A stretch of 64,000 bases of DNA from assembly GCA_039545355.1 (NCBI GenBank), contig BCJJ01000025.1, positions 584,820 to 648,819 on the forward strand. Reading direction: 5' to 3'. The DNA comes from Trichosporon coremiiforme. Its lineage: Eukaryota > Basidiomycota > Tremellomycetes > Trichosporonales > Trichosporonaceae. Shown here piece after piece: positions 1-11,599 of this stretch. A model generated the notes under the pieces. That model had not been told where the DNA came from and ran no database searches. It saw only the letters and a program-made list of their open reading frames with translations. The position numbers and the translations under genes are program-made. Each line of letters begins with the position of its first letter. Positions within the stretch are counted from its first letter, which is position 1.

Positions 1-532
1 CAGCTGCCTCTTCGCGCCCCGGGTTCCGATTTCCGCAAAACGTAGCCCATTAAGCCACGCCCGCATGGCTGAGTTAGTAGAATGGCCCTGATGGGTGGCC
101 GAACTGAATCAAAGTGCAATCTGATTACAGAGCAATTGACCGGACGGATGACGTGCCAGGCGGTGCGACGTCATAGTGTCCGATCATTTCACACCTCTTC
201 CCTCCAAACAGACCGTGGACCCCCACCGCACAGCGCATGCTCGTACCGATATGGACAGCGCAAGCTCTCACCGTATGAAGAGCGGACATGCAGGAACGAC
301 AGCCCATGTCCACGTTGTGTCAAGACCGAGGCTGGCTGGCTGGCTCACTGCTGAAAGGTAGACGCCGACTGACCGACCCCGAACCACCGACTCTCACACG
401 CGCACACGTCCTTTCGTCACCTCGGGCAGGCATGCATGGCACTCTGCTCTACAGTGTAGTTTTACTTCTCCTTCGTTCTTTTCTTCTGCGTTCTGCGTCT
501 TCTCGTCATCACAGAGCGGAAAATACGTCCGC
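1..532. other. non-coding flank at left window edge
   Basis: No coding region is supported here. Short open frames exist on both strands but lack codon-level coherence and splice-linked partners. The right part lies immediately downstream of the FKBP12 stop codon and probably carries its 3'UTR and polyadenylation region. Confidence 0.4.
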
Positions 533-1249
533 TTAGTTGATCTTGAGGAGCTCGACTTCGAACTTGAGGGTCGAGTTGGGGGGGCTGTTCTGTCAGCACT
601 CTGTTCGGGGGTTCCGCGTACATCACGGGCGGGAATCCGCGAGCTCCGTAGGCGTAGTCAGCTGCATTGTCAGCGTTGCTCTGTTGCAGAAAAGGTGGTA
701 GAAAAAGGTGGACGACGGAGGGAAGGTGGTGGATTGGTGGAAAAGTGGAGGTGCCACACCAAACTTACGAGTAGCGGTCAGGACGGCCTTCTCGCCGAGC
801 GAGAGCTGGGGGACACCCTCGTCCCAGCCCTTGATGACCTGGCCGACGCCGATGGTGCACTGGAAGGGCGAGCCGCGGTCGCGCGACGAGTCGAACTTGG
901 AGCCATCGGTGAGGGTACCGACGTCTTGCTGTCAGCTAGGTCCGACCTCGTGAAGCTTACAGTGGATGGTGACCTTGTCGCCCTTCTTGGGGAAGGTCTT
1001 GCCGTCTCCGGGCTTGATAACCTGATTATCAGCTAGGCTCGGGGAAGAGACACAAGCTCGCCACTCCTCAGTCTCCTCCCGGGGCTCGAGACGAGGCCAG
1101 AGGGCAGCGACTAGCGCCTCCGGCGCCGGCAGGCTACTCACGTCAACAGTGACACCCATTCTGGAAAGAGTCGTGTGGAAGCTGCGGGTAGCGGTGAGGT
1201 TGGAGGTGCGGAGGGCGCGAGTAGCAGTAGGGAGGGCCGACTTGAACAT
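533..1249 (-). CDS. FPR1: FKBP12-type peptidyl-prolyl isomerase with N-terminal mitochondrial-like extension
   Basis: Prolyl cis-trans isomerase and, by family knowledge, the receptor for FK506 and rapamycin. The spliced product reads [80 protein letters not shown] and ends [16 protein letters not shown], the FKBP12 signature order. Four introns were read: GTGAGT after VTVD, GTAAGC inside the Tyr codon of the IHY motif, GTAAGT after LTAT, and a short GTGATG intron in the FPP loop; most end near a CTGAC or CTGAT. Upstream of the canonical MGVTV start are about 30 in-frame residues ([16 protein letters not shown], then SFHTTLSR) rich in Arg/Ser/Thr without acids, which look like a mitochondrial presequence. 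Starting at the second ATG would give the ordinary cytosolic form, so dual localisation is possible. Confidence 0.88.
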
Positions 1250-1967
1250 CTGGGAGAAAGGAAGAAGGAAGAGGTAGATGACTTGAAATGTCAGAGAGCG
1301 AGCGAGCGAGGTGCACCGGATGCTCACGCCCGCTGGAAATGGTTTAGGGCGTAGGCTGCAGCTGCACTCAAGGCGCGAGAGCCGAGGAAACCTGCCGGGA
1401 CCCAAGGAACACCCCAGAGCCTCCCACCGCTAGAGCTCCAGACGCTCGCCAGTCGCGCTCCGCGTGTCCTCTTTGGCTCAGCTTGGGAGCCTCTGCGGAG
1501 GCAGATAACTTCCCCCCCCCTTCCGGTGTTAGGTCCTGGGCGTTTGTGGCGTGAGATACACACATGTCCATGTTGGATTGCTGTGCGCATGCGCATGCAT
1601 ACCCCAGCTGACACACTGACATGCACCCAGCCATTCGCTGACGACGCACTGCCGCATGCATGCATTGTCGTCTACGCATCAGACAATGGCCATCAACTGC
1701 ACCGTGACCGTGGGCAGCGGAGTGGCCCCGCGTCCGGATTATACTGAGCTATGGAGGACCCCATAATCAGAGTGAGCACCCCAATTCTCGCTGACTTGCT
1801 GGAATGTTCCTGACCGATGGGCAAGTGATGTCACACCTCGTGCACCTCGTGCACACCTGGCACATTGTTGTTTTGTCCTCGGGCTGCGTGTTCACTGCTG
1901 CTCCTCGCCTATGCATATACCTAGCACCTTGCACTGCACGCCGGTGCACTCTGCAACTATGAATCTA
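1250..1967. other. intergenic: FKBP12 promoter side and PPWD1 3' side
   Basis: About 720 bases between two minus-strand genes. It must contain the FKBP12 promoter. Alternating CATGCG/GCATGC tracts occur around 1586-1600 and 1650-1665. No gene was recognised. Confidence 0.4.
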
Positions 1968-4365
1968 CTACTCTATAGTGATCGACAACATGCGCACCTC
2001 ATCGTGCGGCCGATCGTTCTTATCGACGGGCACGTTCTCGATCGAGTGCACGACCTCGAGTCCGCCGACGGCACGCCCAAACACCCTGGTCGTCAGCGAT
2101 ACATTCATGCTTCCATGTCACGAGCCAGCCTGAAACGGAGGCGCCGGGGTCCGCAGCATCGTTACCACATGCGGTGAAGCCGCCCCTCCTTAACCACCAC
2201 CTGGTTCTCGGACCATACTCTTCGCCCCGTAGTAGCCGAGGATGTGCCTGCTGCCCGGACGGGTAACGGACCCTCGGACCTGCAGCCTCGGTCACCGGAG
2301 TGTACTCACGTGTGCTTGTTGTCCAGCCACGGCGTGGCGACTGTCGTAATGAAGAACTGGGAGCCGTTCGTGTTCGGCCCCGCGTTCGCCGAAGACAGCG
2401 TGTATGGCCGGTCGTGCGTACCGAGAGGCGAGAACTCGTCCTCGAACTCGCCGCCCCAGATACTCTCTCCCCCGCTGCCTGTGCCCGTGGGGTCTCCCCC
2501 TTGAATCATCTGGAGGTCAGCTTGCAAAAGGTGGTATTCTCGGCTGCAGAAGTCCTGACAACTGCCACTGTCGTACGCACAAACTTCTTGATGATACGGT
2601 GGAAGATGACATTGTTGTAGTACCCATTCTTCGCGTGGGTGACAAAGTTCTCGACTGTCTTCGGCGCAATGTTCGGGTACAGCTCGAGACGAATGTCGCC
2701 CATGTTGGTGTGGATCGTCGCTGCCGTTGGGAGGGCCTTCTTCTCCTGCTGCTTCTCGATGACAACGGTACGCTCGTCATGCGTCGGGCGCTCGTTGAAG
2801 ACATCGCGCTCACCGCGCGCGTCGTCCTCGTGACCGCGGCCAAACATGTAGAATCGCTGCTTCCTGTATGCCGTTGCGAACAGCGTGTCGTCGCGCGCGG
2901 CCTTTTCCTCTAGCAGCGGGTTGGACGAGGCAGCCATCGCGAGAGTCTGCATCTGCTTCAGCGGCGCGCCCTGGAACAGCGCCAGGTTCAGGAACCGCAA
3001 CGTCTCGCCCTTGCCGATCACACGCGCGACTGTGTTCGTGACAGTGTTCACGACCTTGATGCCCAGCATTGTGGCGTAGAGGAGCATCGAGCCCGACTCG
3101 TCCCACACCGCGTTGGCTGTGCGGAGCGCACCACCCGGCCCGCTTTCGCTCGCATCCAGCTCGCGTTCGACAGCCAATCGTCGTCCAAAGTCCATGTCGT
3201 CCAGCTTGAACACCGCCGTGCCAGCCTGCTGCATCTCCTCGACGGCCGACAGGGACTCGTCGTACGTCCGCGTCAGCTTTCCCGTCAACGTGTTGAAGAC
3301 GTGCACGGTGCGCGACGGTAGTGCAAGGCATGCCCAGTGGTTTCCGTCCGGCGAGAAGGTGACTGAGGTCGGGATGCTCTTCGTCTTCTTGAAGTGGAAC
3401 AGGTCCGTCGCACTCTTGTACTGCCACATTCCGGGGACAGAGGGAAGACCCCACGGTTCGCTCGGCTGCCAGTACTCGACGAAGCCAGCCTCGTCGGCCG
3501 ACACGACGCAGTCGTACTTTGCACAGTACTCCATCAGGTGAACCGGCGCGCGGTGGATCTTCTCCAGCACGTGCAACGGCTTGCCGTCTCCGCGCCCGTC
3601 GTATATCCGGATCTTGGGCGAGTCGACGTCGCTGACCGCCAGAAGCGTGGAGCCCGATCCCGGCTCGTGCACCCAGCAGACAGCTTTTGGCGTGAAGTCG
3701 AACTTGAGGATGTTGATCATGTCGAAATTAACGACATCGAACACCCTTCCCTCTCCTCCCGGACCGCCCTTCGCCGACTCCGAGACCGAGGCAAACATCG
3801 CTCCATCCGCACTGGCGCTGACGGACACGATCGCCCGAAGCGATGTCCGGTAATGCTTGACGAACTCGATCCCCGACTCCTGCTTCTTCCACAGCTTCAG
3901 ATGTCCGTCAACCGACGTCGTGATCAGGAAGTTTGTTCTGGAGTTAGCTACAACACGGGAAGATAGCTTGCAAACACCCACTTAGTCATGGTCACAAAGT
4001 TGACCGAGTCCCGGTGCATGAAACTCTTCCAGTACCGGTCAGCCTCGGGCAGATTGTCGAGGTAGAGCTTCTCGTGCGCGAGCTTCTTCTTCTTGTGCAC
4101 CTTCTTCGCGCCCGCGCCAGGGATCGAGGGGCCAATGTCATCGTCAGAGTCATCACGGGCTGTCGGCATCGGACCTGCCTGTTAGCTTCATGTGCTCAAC
4201 AAGCTGGTTGTCGAGCCGAGGAAGGGCGCGCAAGTGCGTCTTCCCTCCTCCCGGCCGTCCGCCCCGGAGCTCGCGAGTCCCCTGGCAGCGGCATCGAGCA
4301 CACTTACCGATCTCCTCGTCCGAATCCTCCTCCTCTCTTGGTCGTTTCAGTCCGTCTTCGGCCAT
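1968..4365 (-). CDS. PPWD1: WD40-cyclophilin peptidyl-prolyl isomerase, PPWD1 family
   Basis: Nuclear prolyl isomerase of the PPWD1 family, associated with spliceosomes in other eukaryotes. The N-terminus is charged ([20 protein letters not shown], then acidic and lysine-rich [20 protein letters not shown]), followed by WD repeats beginning [14 protein letters not shown] and [15 protein letters not shown]-terminal cyclophilin domain carries [42 protein letters not shown] and [11 protein letters not shown]. The domain closes with [22 protein letters not shown] and ends LSITIE. Introns occur after EEIG, after VTMTK, after IIKKF and after DNKHT, each with GT..CTGAC/CTAAC..AG. The spliced length is about 630 residues, normal for the family. 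An in-frame upstream ATG at 4404 exists, but the MAEDG start matches relatives better. It lies in the same orientation as FKBP12, separated by 0.7 kb. Confidence 0.92.
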
Positions 4366-5410
4366 TCCCGCTGCGATGAGATGTAAAGTGAGTGCTGAGC
4401 TCACTGTTGGAATGGCAATTGTTGTCGTCTTTCCGAGAGTGTCACGTGATCGAATCTCTGATCGTGCCTAGATGTGGAGGTCCACGAGGAAGGTACATCA
4501 CGCCTCCCACGAGATGGGACATGACTCGCGCTTGCTCCACGAAAGAGGCAGTTGCATGGGTGGGCAAGCAGGAGCAGAGGCAGAGGCAGAGGCAGAAGAC
4601 TAACTCCCATGCAACGGTCCATACGGGCGCTGTGTTCTAGAAACAGAGGCACGCCGCTTAGATCCGTACCGTAATGACCCACTCCACATCGGCACCACTC
4701 CACATCACATTGCACGCTGCATGTAACCCGGACCAGACGCGACGTACGACTACAAGGTTTCGGTAATTTGCCCTGTTTGGCTGTCAGGCTTTCTGCGGCG
4801 TCAATGCTCCAGCCCACATTGGACCACATTGGCGAAACCTCATATCAACACTGCGTAACCTTGGGTGACATCACGACGTCACAGGTTAATCAACTTCACT
4901 CGGGCCCGATCACCCGTTCACCCTCATTAGCCTGCTGTGCAGACTCCCGTTGCTGCGTATTCCGTACTCCATGCATGTGCAGACAAAACCCAGGGGGGCC
5001 AGCATATGAGCCGATACAGCGTCCTTGTGCAAGCGTGGCTATCCTGCGACGCTCGCTGTCCATCCTTGCGCGCGCCATCGTCGCAGGTCCATGCCACTGA
5101 TTTGCGTGGGTTCTAATTGGTACATTTCCTAAATTTGTTGAGACTCTTCGATAGATTTGAATGTGAGAGAGGGAAAAGAAACGTCTTCTAGGCGAGCGTG
5201 CTGGAATGCGTGTTGCCGAATGAGTTGTATGAATAGAGGAGCGAAGCGTGCAGGCAGGCGGAGCAGGTGACCCAAGAGGCGCAGACGAATGGAGAGAGGT
5301 GTGTCGAAGTGCTATATCGCCTGGATAGCTCCGTGGATGTGAATGATGAGTTGTGGGGTAGTTGTATTACTGGATATGAGGAGCAACAAATACTCAAGTA
5401 ACGGGGTTGC
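4366..5410. other. intergenic, no gene seen
   Basis: About 1 kb between the PPWD1 start and the PPZ stop codon. It contains a short GGCAGA hexamer repeat near 4574-4597. Open frames on both strands are short and show no family resemblance. Confidence 0.4.
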
Positions 5411-6908
5411 TTAGTAGCTCTGCGCCGTGGGGTTGTTCGGAGGCGACTGGTGGTTCTGCAGGCTGTTTGTCAGCTTCGCTTCAGGGAATCAAGGCTTACC
5501 TCTTTCGCTTCGCCTTCGTCATTTCCTTCTTGAGCGCCGCCCCGTCAAGAGGCTTGAGAAGCTCGAAGGAACAGAGCAGGTCTTCTGAGACCGACATGAC
5601 CGCACCAAAGTTGTCGAACTCTCCACAGTAGTTGGGCGCAGAGAACACCGTGACGAGCGTTCGGTCGTTGTAGAACTCGTATCCGTCCTCCACAACCATG
5701 TGCGCACGGCAAATGAGGTCCATGTCGTGTGTAGCAAGGAAGGCGTTGATGACGCTCTTGCCGTAGCAGAAGGACACTCCACGCTCATTGTCCTCCCAGT
5801 CAAGCGCCGTGTCGGACGGGTCGGACCACACCAGGTCGTTCAGCAGACCGTAATCGGGAACGTCGGTCGGGCGCTGAATCCGTCGGATGTCGTCCATAGA
5901 CTGCAGGCTCGGCGAGAGACCGCCGTGGACACAGAAGATCTTGCTCGCGACAATCGAGGCAATGGGTAGCGCGTTGAAGACATCGATGAACGTCTTCCAT
6001 GTCTTAATGTTCGTGCGGCGCTTGCACTCGTCGTAGAAGCCGTACACTCGGGTAACGTTGGCGCACTCGTGGTTACCGCGGAGAAGGAAGAAGTTCTCAG
6101 GGTACTTGATCTTGTAGCACAGCAGCAGCAGGATCGTCTCGAGCGACTGCTTTCCACGGTCGACGTAGTCGCCGAGGAAGAGGTAGTTGGCTTGGGGGGG
6201 GAAGCCGCACATCTCAAACATGCGGATCAGGTCGGCGTACTGTCCGTGGACGTCTCCCACAATCTTAACAGGCGGGCTGAGCTCGATGAGGGTGGGCTGC
6301 GCCAGGAAGATCTCGCGCGCAGCGGCGCAGACGGCTGCGATTTCCGCATTCTTGAGGGGAGGCGACTTGGTGACTTTCCCACTGTAGCCGGCCTCGAGTA
6401 GTCTGCTGATCATGCTGTCGACATCAAGTCCAGAGGCGTTCGACGGCCCGACGCTGGTTCGGCTAATAGTAGTAGTGAGAGCGGATTCCCCCGGAGTTAA
6501 GGACGACCCAGAATTGCTGTGCTGGTGTCCAGGAAGCGGAGATCCGGAGCGGGCTGGTGACGTGCCAGTAGGAGGTGGCGGAGAGGTGTTGAGGAAGTTG
6601 CGGTTGCTGGGGGTGGTGGGAGAGACAGGAGCCGGGCCGTCAGGTGGAGTCGCGCCTGTCGCTCGGATAGCAGGCGAGTCTACTGCCGGGCTACGGGGCG
6701 GTCCATTCGTCGAACTAGATGTTAGCTAAGCAAGCAAACCGGATCGGATAGCAACTCACATCCTGTTGCTGCGGGTCGAGTCGTTCGCGGAGCTGTCGTA
6801 GCGGGGCGCGTTGGACAGCTTGGTGGATGCGAGAGAATCGGCTAGATCATTGGCAGAAAGTTCCTTGGACCGGGTGCGGCCCATCTTCTTGGAAGGAGAC
6901 TGGCCCAT
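5411..6908 (-). CDS. PPZ1: PPZ-type serine/threonine protein phosphatase
   Basis: PP1-like metallophosphatase of the fungal PPZ subfamily, which in yeasts controls salt tolerance, K+ transport and cell integrity. The catalytic domain (about 300 residues) has all metal-site motifs: [48 protein letters not shown] and [11 protein letters not shown]. The segment [20 protein letters not shown] and VDFRPTDVP-like [18 protein letters not shown] point to PPZ rather than GLC7. The N-terminal extension of about 170 residues is Ser/Thr/Pro-rich and begins MGQSPSKK, a good N-myristoylation site, as in PPZ proteins. One intron lies in the extension (near 6728-6763). A second near the 3' end joins KAKRK to a tail ending NNPTAQSY; the exact acceptor of that last intron is my choice between two nearby AGs. 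Confidence 0.92.
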
Positions 6909-9687
6909 GTTGGAGACACTGGATGATCAAGAAAGGGGAGAGGACGAGAGGAGGGGGAGGGAAGGCAGGCTGGACCGAGGACCAGGGGTGATGTCGAGTG
7001 ACGAGTATGACCGGAGGTGCGTTGGTGTGTGTCTCGTTGATCCGAGGTTCGCGATGCAAGGCGAAGGCGCAGAATGGGCTCCGGTCGGAAAGCTTAGGTT
7101 TGAACGTCGGTGCACGCCTGGTAGCTAGTAACTGCTGAACGGTGGGACGAAAACGAGATACGGGAGAAGGCCCGGGTGTCAGATTTGAGCGACTCTAGGT
7201 GGGGTGACGCGATCCAAGCTTGTGGGTTACCACTTGCAAGCTACCAAGCACACTGTTGAGAGAAGTGCGGTGCGAGGGTGGTGGTGGGAGAAAGGAAGGA
7301 TGTGGGGCTGAAGGAGGGTTGACGGGTCTCGTAGTCGAAGGATGGATGGATGGATGGAGGATGGAGAGTGACAGCGAGTCGATGGAGCGTGGTGTTGGAC
7401 GAACAGAGTTGGGCGAGTTGGGCTACTGACGGTGGATGGATGGACGGTGGTGGATGCACGAGTTGCCTGATTTGAGTGGACTGAGCCTGAGTGCTTAGTG
7501 CCCGGGGGCCTGGACGGTCCGCCTGGAGCCTGGCTGCTGGCTGAACGGCTGGCTGGCTGGCTGACTGGCTGACTGGCTGAGTGCAAGTGCAAGTGCAGGG
7601 CGTCGGCTGGGCGCGCCGCCGGGGGGCGGGCTGACGCTGGGTGGTGAGTGGATGTGTCCTAGGTGTGGGTGTGGGTGCTGGCTGGCGAACGAGCTGACGA
7701 GCTGGTGGCCAGCTGGGCTGCTGGGCTGTATGGGCTGTATGGGCTGGCTGGCATGGCTGGCATGGCTGGCATGGCTGGGCTGGTGTCGGGCGAAGACACA
7801 GTGAGGTACGGGAAGGGAAGGCAGCCTGGCGGCCGACGGCAGCAGCGCAGAGACTCGACGCAGGCAGCAGCGCGGAGGCAAGGGAAGGCGTCCCTCGCTC
7901 GCTAGCCAGATGCCCCTCGCTGTCCCTCGCTGCCTGCAGCACACGCAAGGTGCTTGACCCAATCTGGCCATATGCATCCCTTAGCACCCCACCCGGAACC
8001 CTCCTCGTTGGCACCCGCCCCTGTAAGGCCTATGAGCGCGCGCGTGAATCCTCCTGGGATCGACGCTGTCGTCCCCTTCTGAGTGCGTATCTCGACTAAT
8101 GCGCAGTCACTCCCAGTCACTGTCACCAACCAAACCTGCCGAGCATGCGAGCGTCGCCCGCGTCCCCGCGCCCGCAGACCTAGACCCACATGCTCGCAGG
8201 TTTGCAGGCCCGCAGACACCCGCGCACAACCCCGCCGGCCACGCTTTCTCTGTCGGCTCGGCGCGCGTCGGCTCCCTCGGCACACGACGTCCACCACACT
8301 TTGCCGGCCATCACCATCCCTCGCAGGACCTATCAACCTGCAGGCACCCCACTTATATACCCCGAACGTTATGCCGCGTGTGTGGGGTAAGGCCAGTCCT
8401 AGCAACGCTCGGCAGGATTCCTTTGTCCTTGACAGGAAAGGAAGGAAGGACAGCTGACCATGAAAGTCACTCGACCGTTGGCAAGATCTCCACCTTGCGG
8501 CCATGTCTTGGCGCCATGCGTTATCAGCCAACAGCTGTCACTTCTGATGCAATGCATGGATCTGGGGCTGCGGGTGATGCGGTGGCGCTGATGACAGCGA
8601 GACTCTACCTGAAAATGTGTCGTTGATGTCACAGATGGTCGCCGGGATGGTCTGCAGATGCTGCGCGATGATGAGCGAGTCCAGACACTGACGGCGAAGC
8701 GGCGCGGGCCACGGAGGAGTGGAACAAAAGATGGGATGGCGCAGGGCCTGGAATCCAAATGTCCTTACTCCCTGAATCAAGTGCCCAGTCCTATAGCAAT
8801 GACGCTGAGGATAGCAACTGTGATACAGAAATATGGTTAATTGGCTTTGCACAGCAGCCAAAGGGCAAAGAGAAGGGGAGCTATATAGATAACAGTTGCA
8901 TACGTATGTATAAGGTTCAGAAAGTTCTCAGCGACTGGTTCTTCATCGCTACTGCGACCTGTGCTTCGAGACATTTCGGATCCAAAACTTGGCGTGGCCT
9001 GCGCAGACCTGCGAGGAAGACACGACTCGTTGTCTGGTCTCGGCGCGGTTGTCGCGCTGGCGGGCTGAGTCAGTCACGAACGTGAGACAAAAAGTCAACG
9101 GTCATCTGACGTGGGGAGGGTGTGCAGCGTGATGGGAATGCTACGCGCCGTTTTTGCTTCTTTCTGCATGTTCGAACAGGTACATGCAGGTACAGGAGGT
9201 ACGCGAGAGTGCGGATCAGAAGAAGACGCGCGCCTCAATGGCAATTCATAGATCGTCACGTGCGTCCTGCCAAGCTGTGAGAGAGAGGCGCCTCTGTAAC
9301 CTAGGCTGCCTACATGAGACAACCGGTCAGTACGCATTGCGCGCCTGGACTCGATCTCGTGCCTGGCGTCCTCACTCGATCACCATGCAGACAGGGGTGG
9401 GCACGGAAGCACATGATTCAGCAAAGGGGAGGTTCGCATAAGAACCCCGTCATTAACAACAACAATCTATTACTGACCCCAGACCAGGAACTGCGACTTT
9501 CTTGACCATCACATCGCATCATATCTTTCCGGCTCCAACAAACGACCTCTCGGTGTGCCCCAGTCATCGACGGGGGAATACGCATAAGTCACTCCCTGGA
9601 ACACGCACTTCGGACGATTCGCTCACCACCACACGGCACGACCCTGTCTTCCCTCCTTCACCTCTCCCCTGACATAACCAGCTCACA
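6909..9687. other. 2.8 kb divergent intergenic region rich in simple repeats
   Basis: It separates the PPZ gene (minus) from the coiled-coil gene (plus) and must hold both promoters. The first half is low complexity: GATG repeats near 7340-7360, GGCT/GACT repeats near 7547-7580, and GGCTGGCAT repeats near 7741-7780. Long open frames here (for example 7241-8014 minus) translate to Pro/Thr/Gln/Ser-rich low-complexity strings and are not supported as genes. A TATA-like TTATATA is at about 8351. Confidence 0.4.
7531..7785. repeat. simple repeats, GGCT/GGCAT-type
   Basis: Imperfect tandem arrays: GGCTGGCTGGCT then GACTGGCT repeats (7547-7580), and three near-perfect copies of GGCATGGCT (about 7748-7780) inside a wider GCTG-rich stretch. 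Confidence 0.6.
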
Positions 9688-11133
9688 ATGGCGGACGCAG
9701 CGCATGAGCTCTCGTCCTTCCTCGGCGAGCACTTTGGCGCCGAGGCAGCCGAGATCCTGATGGATCCTCCTGGGATGGAGCCACCACTTGCCCAGGAGAC
9801 TGCCGAGGCTGTCACAGCTGCACAGGCTGTGCAGCAGCAGGAACAGGAGCATCTGTTTGACAGCGAGGACATGAAGGGCACCCCGCCACTGAGAGAGCGG
9901 AAGGACATATCCGGCCTCGAGATTACAGCGACGTCACTGCGAGCAGAGAATGAGCGGCTACGAAAAGCAATCGCGGCGCTCGAGGGTGAGGGCGCTCAGG
10001 CGACTGTCGAGTCGCTCGAGAGCGGGGAAGACGGAAACTTCATCGCGCAGCACACCCTCCGTGAGCTCGCCTCGGCGGCCGTTAGCGAAGCAGCCTTTGC
10101 GACGTTCGAGAGTCTGCAGCAGCACCTCGAGCAACAGGCACAGGCACAAGCTCAGGCTCAGGCGCATGCTCAAGCTCAGCAGGAGCAGCAGCAGCCGCTC
10201 GACGTCTCTGCTGCTGCGGCTGCTGCCGCCGCCCTGGCTCCGCCGCCAATGAGTGAGGCTTCAGCATCAGACTTCCTCCACGGTCTCGTGGTGCAGATCA
10301 CCGAATCCCCACTGAAACCGACAACGACAGAACCTTTCCTTCTGACGCAGCAGGCGCTGGAGGCAGAGCTGGCCGAGACCCGCCAGGCCATCGTGGAAAA
10401 GGACATGCAGCTCCTCTCTGCCAAGGAGGGGAACACGCCAGTGGCTTCCGTCCCTGCGTCAGACCGGACAGTGCTCGAGGTGCAGGTCTCGAAAAACACC
10501 CTCATGGCCGAGAACAGCACGAAACTGGCGGGTGTGCTTCGCGATCTAGCCCAGAGGCTCGCGGCTGAGGTCATGACGCTGAAGGAGGACATCTCTGCGC
10601 GCATGGCTGAGATGCAATCTCTAGCCAGCGAGGAGCATGCGGTAGACGTGCAGCGCAGCGCGCTCATTGACGTGAGGGCGTACGTCGAGGACGTGTTAAA
10701 GATGTGGAAGGAGGTGAGTCTTTCTAACAAACTGCTTGATTCTGGGGGGGAGCTAACTCTGCAGAGAGGAACACTGCCGGCGGCGCCTCTGCCGCACTTT
10801 CCCTTGCTCCTCCGGACGACACAGGATCCCTCTGCAGGAGCGGGCTTCACGCCACCGCCGTCCTCACTCCCTAAAAAGCGTGGAAGACCAGCGCGGTCAG
10901 CGCAGAAGGCTTCTGTCGTGCCTGCCGCTCTCGCGCACCTGGTGCCCGACCAGGAGACAGTCCGTCAGCGTGAGGCTGACACACCAATGCGAAGAAAGGG
11001 CATTAAGCGCTCTAAGCATGAGCTCGAGCGGGAAAGGCAAAGGGAGGCTGAGGAGGGTGAGATGATGCGCAACCTTGTCGGCATGGGTGTGTGGGCTAGG
11101 GACGCATACGACGGGTCAATCGAGGATGACTAA
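9688..11133 (+). CDS. coiled-coil protein with AT-hook-like basic motif, function unknown
   Basis: I do not recognise a family. The protein has an acidic, Ala/Gln-rich N-terminus (MADAAHELSSFLGEHFG), a short leucine-zipper-like helix (SLRAENERLRKAIAALEGE, about residues 80-98) and a Gln/Ala low-complexity run (about residues 148-178). A longer predicted coiled coil follows (MAENSTKLAGVLRDLAQRL through VEDVLKMWKE). The C-terminus is basic, with KKRGRPARS resembling an AT-hook, and a charged tail KRSKHELERERQREAEEGE. A 51-nt stretch at 10714-10764 starts GTGAGT and ends GCTAACTCTGCAG; it is almost certainly an intron, although it leaves the frame open. Nuclear, chromatin- or kinetochore-related roles are conceivable from composition only. 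Confidence 0.75.
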   Translation: MADAAHELSSFLGEHFGAEAAEILMDPPGMEPPLAQETAEAVTAAQAVQQQEQEHLFDSEDMKGTPPLRERKDISGLEITATSLRAENERLRKAIAALEGEGAQATVESLESGEDGNFIAQHTLRELASAAVSEAAFATFESLQQHLEQQAQAQAQAQAHAQAQQEQQQPLDVSAAAAAAAALAPPPMSEASASDFLHGLVVQITESPLKPTTTEPFLLTQQALEAELAETRQAIVEKDMQLLSAKEGNTPVASVPASDRTVLEVQVSKNTLMAENSTKLAGVLRDLAQRLAAEVMTLKEDISARMAEMQSLASEEHAVDVQRSALIDVRAYVEDVLKMWKEVSLSNKLLDSGGELTLQRGTLPAAPLPHFPLLLRTTQDPSAGAGFTPPPSSLPKKRGRPARSAQKASVVPAALAHLVPDQETVRQREADTPMRRKGIKRSKHELERERQREAEEGEMMRNLVGMGVWARDAYDGSIEDD

Positions 11134-11599
11134 GCGGAGTAAGCCGGAGGCTTGTGAGAGCTCAGTCGAACATTCATGTGAGTAGAGTGGTAGATGTACC
11201 TTGCGGCTGTGTGCTGCTGGGGAAGCAATGTTGTATTCTTAGCCACACATGTAAGAACTACACCTCACTGGTCTGCAGCTGCAACGTCAGCAGCAGATGC
11301 AGTCCAGTCATCTGAACAAAGGTCAAGCATGGCTAGGTTATGGCACACCCGGGTCAGGTGGAAGTGAAACGGCCGATCACCCATTGCTCTGACTTCGATC
11401 CTCTGTTCAGTCAGCTGAACAGCCACTGCACTCGCGGCGATGCGACTCTGCAGCTAGAGAAGTGTACATGCCAAAGAAGAATGCTATCAATGCGTTTTGC
11501 GCTGCTCCTGCGCCTACTGTCCTCTCCCGACATCGCTCGATCCCATGAGCAGTCGGATCCATGCCGGCAGAGAGGTCTACTCGTCTGTCATGGGGTGAT
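11134..11599. other. convergent intergenic region
   Basis: 466 bases between two convergent genes; it holds their 3'UTRs. Nothing else was recognised. Confidence 0.4.

Noticed and set aside
7241..8014. 257-codon minus-strand frame of Pro/Thr/Gln/Ser
   Set aside because: Translation of simple repeats; no start context, splice partners or recognisable domain.
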